The notes under the pieces were generated by a model, which did no database searches, was not told the DNA's origin, and saw only the letters and a program-made list of their open reading frames with translations. A DNA stretch of 64,000 bases from Neorhizobium alkalisoli (GTDB lineage: Bacteria > Pseudomonadota > Alphaproteobacteria > Rhizobiales > Rhizobiaceae), in the NCBI RefSeq assembly GCF_002968635.1, contig NZ_PVBN01000005.1, forward strand, positions 327,590 through 391,589. Reading direction: 5' to 3'. The first letter of the stretch is position 1. The number at the start of each line of letters is the position of its first letter. Below are positions 8,958 through 17,555 of this stretch, one piece after another. The position numbers and the translations under genes are program-made.

Positions 8958-10880
8958 ATGCGTTTTACCATTAAGCTGAAATTGGGTTTGGCCTTCGGCC
9001 TGACAATCACTCTGCTGGCAATAACCGCGGGATACGGCGTCTTCAGCCTTTCCAAGCTAAACGCCTCGGCAACCGGCGCGGTTCAGGGACCTGCGCTGCG
9101 GCTGGAACGCGCTCAGGATCTGGCCAATCTGCAACTGCGCATCGCGCAGTCGCAGATGAGTATGGCAACGGCTGAAAGCCCCGCAGCCGCGGTCAAGATT
9201 GCCTTGGCCAGTGACCAGTACCGGAGCGAGTATCTCGAAAAGCTGACCTGGTTGAGGGGCGCGGTAACAACCGAGGCCAGCAAGAAGGGCCTCGATGATA
9301 TTCGCGGCATGTCCGAACGTCTTTTTTCGGTCGATGACACAATTCGCGAGCTCGCTACCACGGGCAAGAGCGATGACGCGTTGCGGCTGGCGCTTGGTGA
9401 CGGAAGCGCGATGATCAACGAGATCACCAAGGCGCTGGATGCGCGCGTTGCCTCCAGTAAGAATCTCATGATCCAGGCGGCCAGCGATATCGACGAAAGC
9501 TATGCCGTTACGCGGAACCTGATTTTGGCGATGGCCAGCGCCGCGCTTGTCGTCGCGATTGCCGCGGCCCTTTGGATCGCGTTCGGCATCAATGGCAATT
9601 TACGCAGGATCAAAACCGCCGTCAGCGCGGTTTCCGTTGGCGATCTCAACCAGGAGGTCGCGATCAAGACAAACGACGAAATCAAGGATCTGGTCGATAC
9701 GATCAACGTGATGACGACAAACCTGCGCAACACCGCAGCGATTGCCGATCGTATCGCCGCGGGCGATCTGACGGTGGAGGTAAAGCCGCTTTCCGACAAG
9801 GATGTGCTGGGGCTGGCGATGCAGAGCATGGTCGCCAACCTGCGTGTCACTGCCCATGTGGCGGATCAGATCGCCAATGGCGACCTGATGGTTTCGCCGA
9901 AGCCGCTCTCCGACAAGGATGTGCTGGGCATCGCATTGCAGAGCATGGTGGAGCGTCTTCGCGGTGTCGTCGGCGACGCTCTGGCCGCCTCCACCAACGT
10001 CTCTTCAGGCAGCCAGGAACTGTCGTCGAGCTCAGAGCAGCTCAGCCAGGGCGCAACGGAACAGGCGTCGTCCGCCGAAGAGGCTTCCGCCTCGATGGAG
10101 CAGATGGCTGCGAACATCAAGCAGAACGCCGACAATGCCGCACAAACCGAAAAGATCGCCCGCCAGTCGTCCCGCGATGCCGAAGCCTCCGGCCAGGCCG
10201 TCAACCGCGCTGTCGGTGCCATGCGGACGATCGCCGAAAAGATTTCGATCGTACAGGAAATCGCCCGCCAGACCGACCTTCTGGCGCTGAACGCCGCCGT
10301 CGAGGCGGCCCGTGCCGGCGAGCACGGCAAGGGATTTGCAGTGGTCGCTTCGGAGGTCCGAAAACTTGCCGAGCGGTCCCAGGCCGCAGCTGCGGAAATC
10401 AGCGCTCTTTCCGGTCAAACGGTGCAGGTGGCGACGGAAGCCGGCGAGATGCTCAACAGGTTGGTCCCGGATATCCAGAAGACCGCCGAACTGGTGTCGG
10501 AAATCTCCGCCGCATGCCGCGAGCAGGATATCGGTGCAGCCCAGATCAGCGATGCGATCCAGCAGCTTGATCGGGTGACGCAGCAAAATGCCGGTGCTTC
10601 CGAAGAGATGTCTGCCACCTCGGAAGAACTTGCAGCTCAGGCCGAGGAACTGCAGGCATCGATCGCCTTCTTCAAGGTCGACCGCGCCGGTTCGATACCG
10701 CGAAGCCAGATCGCCGCTCCCAAGCTGGGCCCGGCGAAATCCTCGGCGCACAAGAACTACACCTCACGGGCGGCTGAACAATCGGTGACGGCGCAGCAGG
10801 CCCGCGCCAAGGGTTTTGCCCTCGACCTGTCAATGGGCGGGCCGGACTCGGATGACGATGATTTCAGGGAGCGTGCATAA
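8958..10880 (+). CDS. methyl-accepting chemotaxis protein, three HAMP units
   Basis: This is a 640-residue receptor starting [10 protein letters not shown] at 8958, after AAGGGAAACGAC. TM1 is about 9-30, the periplasmic domain 31-187 and TM2 188-211. HAMP1 is 212-257, followed by two 40-residue HAMP-like units at 258-297 and 298-338 that are recognisable repeats of each other (each has GDL-x5[10 protein letters not shown]). The signalling domain has the same tip as the other two, and the tail ends in [11 protein letters not shown]. The stop codon shares one base with the start of the second cheW. Confidence 0.94.
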   Translation: MRFTIKLKLGLAFGLTITLLAITAGYGVFSLSKLNASATGAVQGPALRLERAQDLANLQLRIAQSQMSMATAESPAAAVKIALASDQYRSEYLEKLTWLRGAVTTEASKKGLDDIRGMSERLFSVDDTIRELATTGKSDDALRLALGDGSAMINEITKALDARVASSKNLMIQAASDIDESYAVTRNLILAMASAALVVAIAAALWIAFGINGNLRRIKTAVSAVSVGDLNQEVAIKTNDEIKDLVDTINVMTTNLRNTAAIADRIAAGDLTVEVKPLSDKDVLGLAMQSMVANLRVTAHVADQIANGDLMVSPKPLSDKDVLGIALQSMVERLRGVVGDALAASTNVSSGSQELSSSSEQLSQGATEQASSAEEASASMEQMAANIKQNADNAAQTEKIARQSSRDAEASGQAVNRAVGAMRTIAEKISIVQEIARQTDLLALNAAVEAARAGEHGKGFAVVASEVRKLAERSQAAAAEISALSGQTVQVATEAGEMLNRLVPDIQKTAELVSEISAACREQDIGAAQISDAIQQLDRVTQQNAGASEEMSATSEELAAQAEELQASIAFFKVDRAGSIPRSQIAAPKLGPAKSSAHKNYTSRAAEQSVTAQQARAKGFALDLSMGGPDSDDDDFRERA

Positions 10881-11371
10881 TGGCTGCAATATCTTCCGAA
10901 GCGCAATTCGTAACCTTCGCCCTCGGCGATGAGCTTTTCGCGGTCCCTGTGGAAGTGGTCCGCGAGATCCTCGACCACGAGGAACCGTTCAAGATCCCGC
11001 ATGGCCCGGAATACCTTCTGGGGCTGCGCGATGTGCGGGGCCAGGGTGTCCCCGTCATCGATCTTCGCCTGCGTCTCGGCATGTCGAGGACCGTCAAGAC
11101 GCCGCATACGCGGATCCTGGTGCTCGACGTGCCTGTCGGCGGTCGCGTTCTGGCCCTCGGCCTCGTCGCAGACCGGGTTTTCGAAGTCGTGCCGTTCCGC
11201 GACGAACAGATAGAGTCCGCCCCGGATATCGGCGTGCGCTGGCGCTCGGACTATATCGCGGGCGTCGTGCGGCGGGACGGCGGCTTCGTCGTCATCGTCG
11301 ATCTTGCGCGACTGTTTTCGGATTCCGGTTCGGCCCTCGCCGATGTCGGCCCGCAGACTCAAGTCGCGTAA
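10880..11371 (+). CDS. cheW: CheW coupling protein (second copy)
   Basis: A 163-residue CheW domain (FVTFALGDELFAVPVEVVREIL, then LLGLRDVRGQGVPVIDLR). It is clearly diverged from the first cheW and is a separate paralogue, not a recent duplicate. It starts on the last base of the mcp3 stop (TAATG), so translation is coupled to the receptor gene. Two CheW proteins in one cluster allow different receptor-kinase couplings, but specialisation is not shown by the sequence. Confidence 0.94.
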   Translation: MAAISSEAQFVTFALGDELFAVPVEVVREILDHEEPFKIPHGPEYLLGLRDVRGQGVPVIDLRLRLGMSRTVKTPHTRILVLDVPVGGRVLALGLVADRVFEVVPFRDEQIESAPDIGVRWRSDYIAGVVRRDGGFVVIVDLARLFSDSGSALADVGPQTQVA

Positions 11372-11416
11372 GAACAGGAACGCGGACCTGAAAGGCAACA
11401 TGACGGGGGTGAACGC

Positions 11417-12274
11417 GTGAGCATGGCGATGAGAGGCCAGCCGCTGGACGATCGACTGAGCGAGCGCAATTTCGACGTACTGGCGGGATACATATACAAC
11501 TACAGCGGCATAAAGATGCCGCATACGAAAATGACCATGCTGGAGGGGCGGCTTCGGCGGCGCCTGCGGGTCACCGGCATGCCGACCTTCGACAGCTATT
11601 GCGACTATCTCTTCAAGCAAGGCGGCATCGAGGCGGAATCGATTTTCCTCATCGATGCCGTCACCACCAACAAGACCGACTTCTTCCGTGAACCGAAACA
11701 CTTCGAGTACATGACGACAGCGGCGCTGCCGGACATCCTGAGGAACTTCAAAGAGCGGCGCATCCGCACCTGGAGCTCCGCCTGCTCGACAGGCGCCGAA
11801 CCCTACACCATGGCCATGGTGCTGTCCGACTATCTCACGGCCAACGCGCCGGAGAGGGACTATTTCGTACTCGCAACCGACCTTTCCACCGACGTGCTGC
11901 AAAAGGCCCAACGCGGCATCTATCAGAGCGAACTTCTTCAGCCGGTGTCTTCCGAAATGATGCGGAAATACGTGATGCGGGCGTCGGATGCTCGCCGCCA
12001 GGAAATGCGCATCACCCCCAAACTCCGTTCCCACGTGGGGTTTGCAAGGCTGAACCTGATGGACGACGCTTATCCCGTCGGCGATCCGATGCATATCATC
12101 TTCTGCCGCAACGTTCTGATCTACTTCGACAAACCGACCCAGAGCCACGTGCTGACAAGGCTTTGCGACCGGCTGATGCCGGGGGGGTATCTGTTCATCG
12201 GTCATTCCGAAACGGTGACGGGCTTCGATCTGCCGATCAGACAAGTCGCAAACACGATCTTCAGGCGGGTATGA
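11417..12274 (+). CDS. cheR: CheR chemoreceptor glutamate methyltransferase
   Basis: This SAM-dependent methyltransferase of about 285 residues modifies receptor glutamates. The N-terminal helical domain is followed by the SAM-binding segment [16 protein letters not shown] and the conserved [12 protein letters not shown] motif. The start is GTG 11417 after GGGGGTGA, or one of the in-frame ATGs at 11423 and 11429; the choice changes at most four residues. No receptor here ends in an NWETF-like tether, so it must bind receptors directly or through another tail motif. The stop overlaps the cheB start by four bases. Confidence 0.95.
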   Translation: MSMAMRGQPLDDRLSERNFDVLAGYIYNYSGIKMPHTKMTMLEGRLRRRLRVTGMPTFDSYCDYLFKQGGIEAESIFLIDAVTTNKTDFFREPKHFEYMTTAALPDILRNFKERRIRTWSSACSTGAEPYTMAMVLSDYLTANAPERDYFVLATDLSTDVLQKAQRGIYQSELLQPVSSEMMRKYVMRASDARRQEMRITPKLRSHVGFARLNLMDDAYPVGDPMHIIFCRNVLIYFDKPTQSHVLTRLCDRLMPGGYLFIGHSETVTGFDLPIRQVANTIFRRV

Positions 12275-13359
12275 GCATGACCGGCAAGATCCGCGTCCTG
12301 ATCATCGACGACTCGGCGAGCGTCCGGCAGATTTTGTCTTCCATCCTGTCGGCCGATCCCGATATCGAAGTCATGGGGGTCGCCAACGATCCTTTCATGG
12401 CGGCCCGCAAGATTCGCGAAGAAATCCCCGACGTCATCACGCTCGATGTCGAGATGCCCCAGATGGACGGCATCACTTTCCTGCGCAAGTTGATGTCGCA
12501 GCATCCGATTCCGGTGGTGATGTGTTCATCGCTGACGGAAGCCGGATCGGAAACTCTGATGCAGGCGCTGGAAGCCGGCGCCGTGGATGTCATCCTGAAG
12601 CCAAAGATCGGCGCCGCGGATCATCTCGCCGAGGCGGCCGATCGCATTCGCACTGCGGTCAAAGGTGCCGCTCGCGCCCGGGTCGGCAAACTGCGCGCAT
12701 CGCGACTTGCGGAAGGCGGCACGACCGCCAAGCTTACCGCGGATGCGATCCTGCCGCCTCCAAAGATTGGCGCCATGGCGAAAACAACCGAAATGGTCGT
12801 CTGCGTCGGCGCGTCTACCGGCGGCACCGAGGCATTGCGCGAGCTTCTGGAGGCCCTGCCCGCCAATTCGCCGGGCATCGTCATCGTCCAGCATATGCCG
12901 GAGAGATTCACCGCCGCTTTCGCCCAACGCCTCAACAGCCTCTGCGAGGTCGAGGTCAAGGAGGCGGCAGATGGCGATCCCGTTCTGCGCGGCCATGTGC
13001 TGATTGCGCCCGGCGACAGGCATATGCTGCTCGAGCGGCGTGGTGCACGCTACGAGGTCTCGATCCGGTCGGGACCGCTCGTCAGTCGGCACCGCCCCTC
13101 CGTCGACGTGCTGTTCCGCTCCGCCGCGAGGTCGGCCGGCGCCAATGCCATGGGCGTGATCATGACCGGCATGGGCGACGACGGTGCCCGCGGAATGAAC
13201 GAGATGCATCAGGCCGGCGCCTATACGGTAGCCCAGGACGAAGCCACCTCCGTCGTCTTCGGCATGCCGAAGGAAGCGATTGCGCATGGCGGCGTCGACA
13301 GGATCGTGCCGCTCGACCAGATCGGGCGGGAAATCCTCGCTGCCGACCGCCGGCGGTGA
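12271..13359 (+). CDS. cheB: CheB receptor methylesterase/response regulator
   Basis: A 362-residue two-domain protein. The receiver has IIDDSAS and phospho-site D59 ([12 protein letters not shown]). A linker of about 35 residues leads to the methylesterase with catalytic S182 ([10 protein letters not shown]), H208 (QHMPERF) and the Asp in [10 protein letters not shown]. It demethylates receptors when phosphorylated by CheA. The start is the ATG overlapping the cheR stop (ATGA); the longer upstream frame lies inside cheR. It is the last canonical che gene of the run. Confidence 0.96.
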   Translation: MSMTGKIRVLIIDDSASVRQILSSILSADPDIEVMGVANDPFMAARKIREEIPDVITLDVEMPQMDGITFLRKLMSQHPIPVVMCSSLTEAGSETLMQALEAGAVDVILKPKIGAADHLAEAADRIRTAVKGAARARVGKLRASRLAEGGTTAKLTADAILPPPKIGAMAKTTEMVVCVGASTGGTEALRELLEALPANSPGIVIVQHMPERFTAAFAQRLNSLCEVEVKEAADGDPVLRGHVLIAPGDRHMLLERRGARYEVSIRSGPLVSRHRPSVDVLFRSAARSAGANAMGVIMTGMGDDGARGMNEMHQAGAYTVAQDEATSVVFGMPKEAIAHGGVDRIVPLDQIGREILAADRRR

Positions 13360-13476
13360 AATCTGCCAACTCGGCCTTCATGCCTCGTTAACCATGTTTG
13401 GCAAGAATGGCGCCACGCATCATGAGGGTGCGGTGAGAGAGCAATTTGCGCTCAGCAGCCGGACAAGGACCCCAAG

Positions 13477-14181
13477 ATGCCAGTCATAACCTTTGCCAAC
13501 ACCAAGGGCGGAGCAGGCAAGACCACTGCCGTGCTTCTTCTCGCCACAGAACTCGTTGAGCAAGGCTATCGCGTCACGATCCTCGACGCCGATCCGCAAT
13601 ACTGGATCTCGCGCTGGCACCAACTCTCCCCGCCGGACGACAAACTCAACGTCATCTCCTATGTCACCCAGGCCTCGATCGAACGTCATATCGCCGAAAA
13701 TCGGCACAAGACGGACTATTTCGTGTTGGACCTGCCCGGCGCCCAGAGCCCCCTGCTCGCCAAGGCGATCGGCCTGTCCGACCATGTGCTGATCCCGATC
13801 CAGGGTTGCGCCATGGATGCCCAGGGCGGCGCCAATGTGCTGGAGCTCCTGCATTATCTGGAAGAAAAGGCCAACCTTCGTGTGCCGCATTCGGTGGTGC
13901 TGACGCGCGTCAACTCCATGGTGACGACCCGGGCCCTGCTGACGGTCAAGATGCTGCTCGCGCAGCGCAACGTCGACGTGCTCGATACGCCGATCATCGA
14001 ACGTGCCGCTTTCCGCGATATCTTCGATCTCGGCGGCACGCTTTACACGATGGACGAAGCCCGCATCAGCAATCTCGACAAGGCCCGCCAAAATGCGCGG
14101 CTTTTCGCGCTGGAAATGCTCCGCCGCGTGCCGCTGCACAAACGCGCGGCGCTCTCGAGCCGCTTCATTCGCGCTGCCTGA
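13477..14181 (+). CDS. ParA/VirC1-family ATPase next to che operon
   Basis: This is a 234-residue ParA-type ATPase: deviant Walker A KGGAGKTT near the N-terminus, switch I around LDADPQYWISRW, and Walker B YFVLDLPGA. Length and the SRWHQL segment recall VirC1-type solitary ParAs rather than plasmid ParA with a DNA-binding extension. No parB follows. It lies 117 bases after cheB, with a TTAACCAT half site at 13388-13395 in between, so it may have its own promoter. Known che-linked ParA proteins (PpfA in Rhodobacter, ParC in Vibrio) position chemosensory arrays; that role here is inference. Confidence 0.85.
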   Translation: MPVITFANTKGGAGKTTAVLLLATELVEQGYRVTILDADPQYWISRWHQLSPPDDKLNVISYVTQASIERHIAENRHKTDYFVLDLPGAQSPLLAKAIGLSDHVLIPIQGCAMDAQGGANVLELLHYLEEKANLRVPHSVVLTRVNSMVTTRALLTVKMLLAQRNVDVLDTPIIERAAFRDIFDLGGTLYTMDEARISNLDKARQNARLFALEMLRRVPLHKRAALSSRFIRAA

Positions 14182-14279
14182 GCCGGTCTCAACTCGATCT
14201 CCAGCTTGACATCAGACGCGAGGTTAGGCGCCGCTCGCTCGCAGGCCTTCGAATCCTTGAAATCGATCGACACGCTCCC

Positions 14280-14894
14280 TCAGCTGGATGCAAGAAGTTC
14301 CCGCAACGCCAGCCGCTTGTAGGTCTCCACCATTGCATCTCCCCGTTGACGCTCAACGGAAATGGCCAGTCGCATGGTGGATGTGCCGAGATACATGACC
14401 AGCATGGCCCGGTTGAAAAGTTCTTCCGGATCCGCCTGGGGCTGAATGTACCGTAGCGCTGCGGCGACAATGGCGCCGTTTTCGCGAGCATCGGCGAGAT
14501 CGATATCCTGCAATGCCTTGTCTGCCTGCGTACCCGACCAGATATCCCGCATCACCGGTTCGGCGAGGAACAGGCCGTAATAGGTATCGATCAGGCCGTT
14601 GAAGGCGCCGGCGAAAGCTGCCTCATCGCGCACCGGCTCAATAGCTTCCCGGATACAGGCCCGGCCCTCTTCGTTGTAGCGCTCGGCGAGGGTGCGGACG
14701 ACCGCGGCCTTGTCCGGGAAAAATTGGTAAAGCGAGCCAATCGGGACGGCCGCCTTTTCCGCCAACTCACCCATTTTCATCACGTCGCTCCCGCCACGCG
14801 CGATCAGCTCCTTTGCTGCCGACAGGATGCGCTCAACTCTTTCGCGACTTCGTTTCTGCTGCGGTTGTCGTGGGCTTGAGACAGAAATTTCCAT
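14280..14894 (-). CDS. TetR-family transcriptional regulator
   Basis: A 204-residue repressor with an N-terminal helix-turn-helix (MKMGELAEKAAVPIGSLYQFFPDKAAVV) and an all-helical ligand domain. The start chosen is ATG 14894 (MEISVSSPRQ); the frame extends upstream into the promoter without family resemblance. It is divergent from the NmrA-like gene and probably represses it and itself. The ligand is not readable from the sequence. Confidence 0.9.
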   Translation of the reverse strand: MEISVSSPRQPQQKRSRERVERILSAAKELIARGGSDVMKMGELAEKAAVPIGSLYQFFPDKAAVVRTLAERYNEEGRACIREAIEPVRDEAAFAGAFNGLIDTYYGLFLAEPVMRDIWSGTQADKALQDIDLADARENGAIVAAALRYIQPQADPEELFNRAMLVMYLGTSTMRLAISVERQRGDAMVETYKRLALRELLASS

Positions 14895-14928
14895 TCTCTT
14901 TCCGTACCTTGATTCTGAACATGAAGAA

Positions 14929-15000
14929 TATTCGCATTTCTTGTTGACAAATGCAACGCGAGGATTTATCACATTTAAAACATGAGAAAACTTCGCATTT
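14929..15000 (+). promoter_or_regulatory. promoter and putative TetR operator region
   Basis: TTGACA (14944-14949), a 17-base spacer and TATCAC (14967-14972) make a good sigma-70-type promoter facing the NmrA-like gene. The direct repeat TTCGCATTT occurs at 14931-14939 and 14992-15000, flanking the promoter, and AAATGC (the reverse of GCATTT) lies just after the -35 box. These repeated half sites are the likely TetR binding elements. Confidence 0.55.
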
Positions 15001-15013
15001 GGGAGATGGAAAC

Positions 15014-15826
15014 ATGGAAAAGCCAATTCTCATCATCGGCGGCAAGGGCAAGACCGGTTCGCGCGTTGCCGAACGGCTGCAGGCCAAAGGCAAAGAAATC
15101 CGCTTTGCGTCGCGCCCCACCGGTTTCGACTGGACGGATCGCAACACTTGGGCCGCAGCGCTCGAAGGCGCGGCTGCGGCCTACATCACCTACTACCCCG
15201 ATCTCGCCGCAAAGGGTGCAGCGGACAATATCGACGCGCTGGCGAGGCTCGCAGTATCGCTCGGCGTCAAACGTCTCGTGCTGCTGTCCGGCCGCGGCGA
15301 GCCGGAAGCGCAGGAAAGCGAAAAGCGACTGATCGCCTCCGGCGCAGAATGGACTGTGGTTCGGGCAAGCTGGTTCAATCAGAATTTCGACGAAGGCCAG
15401 CTGGCGCCGATGATCCTGGACGGCGCAGTCGCCCTGCCGGTAAGCACTGTGCGCGAGCCTTTCATCGATGCCGGCGATATCGCCGACGTCGTCACGGCGG
15501 CGCTGACCGACACGCGCCATATTGGAGAACTCTATGAGGTAACCGGGCCGCGGCTCCTCACATTCGCGGAAGCGGTCAACGAAATCGGCCGGGCGAGCGG
15601 CCGCGAGGTCGCTTTCCATACAATCTCCAACGAGGAATTCGAGGACGGATTGAAGTCAGCGCAAGTGCCCGCCGATCTTGCCGAACTGCTGGTCGAGCTG
15701 TTCACCGTGGTGCTCGACGGGCGCAACGAGTATCTGACCGACGGCGTGCAACGCGCGCTTGGCCGTCCGCCCAGGGATTTTGCGGATTATGCCCAACGTG
15801 CCGCAGCCCGCGGCGCCTGGACGTGA
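15014..15826 (+). CDS. NmrA-like NAD(P)-binding oxidoreductase
   Basis: A 270-residue Rossmann protein of the NmrA/SDR-a type, with the N-terminal nucleotide motif IIGGKGKTGSRVAERL and the usual WTVVRASWFNQNF and EPFIDAGDIADV segments of quinone-reductase-like NmrA proteins. The classic SDR YxxxK is absent, as is common in this group. The start is ATG 15014 after GGGAGATGG; the longer frame passes through the promoter. It is probably controlled by the divergent TetR protein, and is likely a redox sensor or quinone/NADPH oxidoreductase. It ends one base before the convergent aconitase X small-subunit gene. Confidence 0.85.
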   Translation: MEKPILIIGGKGKTGSRVAERLQAKGKEIRFASRPTGFDWTDRNTWAAALEGAAAAYITYYPDLAAKGAADNIDALARLAVSLGVKRLVLLSGRGEPEAQESEKRLIASGAEWTVVRASWFNQNFDEGQLAPMILDGAVALPVSTVREPFIDAGDIADVVTAALTDTRHIGELYEVTGPRLLTFAEAVNEIGRASGREVAFHTISNEEFEDGLKSAQVPADLAELLVELFTVVLDGRNEYLTDGVQRALGRPPRDFADYAQRAAARGAWT

Positions 15827-15827
15827 C

Positions 15828-16274
15828 TTATGCCGGCTTCGTCTTGATCACGGTCACCGTGCCGGCATCGGCATCAACGGTCACCCAATCACCGGTCTCG
15901 ATAACAGACAGCGGGTCCTGATCGAGATCGGTTACCGCCGGCACGCGGGTGACGACGGCACCGAGCGCGATCTTCGTCGTCATCCGCGTAAAGATCATCG
16001 CCGCAGGCTGAACGCCGTTCAATCGCGTCATATGGAAATAGGCCGACCAGCCGGACGAGCCCTTGGCACCGGGAAAGACCAGAATCTTGCCGGCGAATGA
16101 AACTCCTTTAAGCTCGTGGCGACGTTCTATGATTGCGCCAGTCCGCTCGTTGATGCCGCCCCAGCCGGAAATCGTCTCTGTCGTCACCAGCGCCTCGCCC
16201 TCTGCGCGGCCTCCCACCACCTTGCGTCCCTTGAGGACGATGGTTTCGGTCTTGGTTTCGGCCGCAATATCCAT
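15828..16274 (-). CDS. aconitase X small subunit (DUF126 swivel domain)
   Basis: A 148-residue protein resembling the DUF126/swivelling small subunit of aconitase X: KGRKVVGGRAEGEALVTTE at the start, SGWGGINERTG, and LVFPGAKGSSGWSAY in the middle. It pairs with the large subunit immediately upstream to form a dehydratase. Its ATG shares one base with the large-subunit stop (TGATG). A longer frame starting inside the large-subunit gene is rejected. The substrate is unknown; aconitase X members include cis-3-hydroxy-L-proline dehydratase and archaeal mevalonate-5-phosphate dehydratase. Confidence 0.88.
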   Translation of the reverse strand: MDIAAETKTETIVLKGRKVVGGRAEGEALVTTETISGWGGINERTGAIIERRHELKGVSFAGKILVFPGAKGSSGWSAYFHMTRLNGVQPAAMIFTRMTTKIALGAVVTRVPAVTDLDQDPLSVIETGDWVTVDADAGTVTVIKTKPA

Positions 16275-17545
16275 CAGGCCCTCCCGCTCCATGTCCCCGT
16301 CAACGCGGCGTTGACGCAATCGCGCACGGAGCCGAACCAGCCCTGCACCCCGGTGATCGCCGGCAAGTAATGCGCCTGCTTGGCGGAATCGGTGGCGATG
16401 ACGCGGGTTCCTGACGGCAGGCGCCGGGAGATGGCGGGACAGGTGTCGCTCATTACGACGCCGCCCGCTTCCTTGATGACATCGATATAACCGTTGCGTT
16501 CGGCGACCTGCTTGATGGCTCGCGGGGTGTGCACCCACAATGCCACATCCGGGTGAATCCGCTTGCCTTCAAGGAGATGAGCGACCAGTGACATCTGGTC
16601 GATGGAATTGTGCGGGCAGCCAAGCATGATGAAATCGACCTTTTTCTCCGTCGCACTCTGCAGCTTCTCATAGGTCTCGCGCCGCTCCGCGACCCCGTAG
16701 CGGAAGATGCCCTCAACCTTGCGCCCGCCAAAGGCTTCCTCGATCGAATTCGCTTCCGGGGTAATGCCCGGGATGTGGTACATCTCGACACCACCGGACG
16801 ATGCGGCTGCCGCGCCAAAGTGTTTGAGTTTGATGAGATCCGGCCGGCGGGCAGCGCCGTTTACGACCGGGATATCCTCACCGACCACCTCGCCGAGGTA
16901 ATAGCCCAACAACCCCCAATCCATCATCTCGTCGACCTCGATATCGAGCTCGACCAGATGGGTGCCTCGACGGTTCTCGGTGATGTGGAAGCCCCAGTAG
17001 GGAATTCGGCCGGTCAGCGCCGCGGCACCGGTGCTTTCCTTGCCTTCGACATTGGTGCGGGCGCCGAGCACGGAGTTGCAATAGATGACCGCAGACGACT
17101 CCATCCACGCGCAATGCTCGCCCTTCACAGGCACGTTGCCGACTTGATAGGGCGTACAGGTGGCGAACATGTTGACGCCGCGGCGGCCGAGAAATTTTTC
17201 GTTTTCCCGCTGCATGTCGAGCAGCGATTTATCGACGCCCTGAAGTTCCCAATTGTCGTTGTCGATGCCGGTGATGAGCTGGCAGGTATGCGCCACCATG
17301 TGCGGCACTTCCACCACCTCGTCGCTGTCGAGGTTGAGCTCGGAATAGACATGCTCCATGCCCTTCCGGGCAATCGGCTGCACCGAAGGGGTCGAGGCGT
17401 TGAAGGCGCCCGCGACATTGTTGGTCTCCACCAGTCGTTCGGCGCCAAGCGCCTCGCCGTAGCGGACGAGCAGATCCATGGCGCGCGCCTTTGCGCGGCC
17501 GTGTTCGCCGTCATACATTGCCTTTTCGCAGTCGCTCAGCTTCAT
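16274..17545 (-). CDS. aconitase X catalytic (large) subunit
   Basis: A 423-residue aconitase X large subunit. Typical segments are the N-terminal MKLSDCEKAMYDGEHG, VIYCNSVLGARTNVEG, IMLGCPHNSIDQM and VVMSDTCPAISRR, which supply the three cysteines for an Fe-S centre. It dehydrates a hydroxylated acid; cis-3-hydroxyproline is the best-known bacterial substrate. The start is ATG 17545 with AGGAGG upstream. It lies ten bases after the FAD oxidoreductase and is coupled to the small subunit. The pyrroline-carboxylate reductase often expected beside a hydroxyproline dehydratase is not here, so the substrate may differ. Confidence 0.88.
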   Translation of the reverse strand: MKLSDCEKAMYDGEHGRAKARAMDLLVRYGEALGAERLVETNNVAGAFNASTPSVQPIARKGMEHVYSELNLDSDEVVEVPHMVAHTCQLITGIDNDNWELQGVDKSLLDMQRENEKFLGRRGVNMFATCTPYQVGNVPVKGEHCAWMESSAVIYCNSVLGARTNVEGKESTGAAALTGRIPYWGFHITENRRGTHLVELDIEVDEMMDWGLLGYYLGEVVGEDIPVVNGAARRPDLIKLKHFGAAAASSGGVEMYHIPGITPEANSIEEAFGGRKVEGIFRYGVAERRETYEKLQSATEKKVDFIMLGCPHNSIDQMSLVAHLLEGKRIHPDVALWVHTPRAIKQVAERNGYIDVIKEAGGVVMSDTCPAISRRLPSGTRVIATDSAKQAHYLPAITGVQGWFGSVRDCVNAALTGTWSGRA

Positions 17546-17555
17546 CGCGTCCTCC

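Noticed and set aside
5908..10680. Long direct repeats as an assembly artefact or transposon
   Set aside because: The repeats coincide exactly with MCP signalling domains, while the flanking periplasmic domains and linkers are unique, so they are gene duplications.
13388..13395. Full CtrA site before the ParA-like gene
   Set aside because: Only a TTAACCAT half is present; the second half at the expected spacing is TGGC, so it is mentioned only as a half site.
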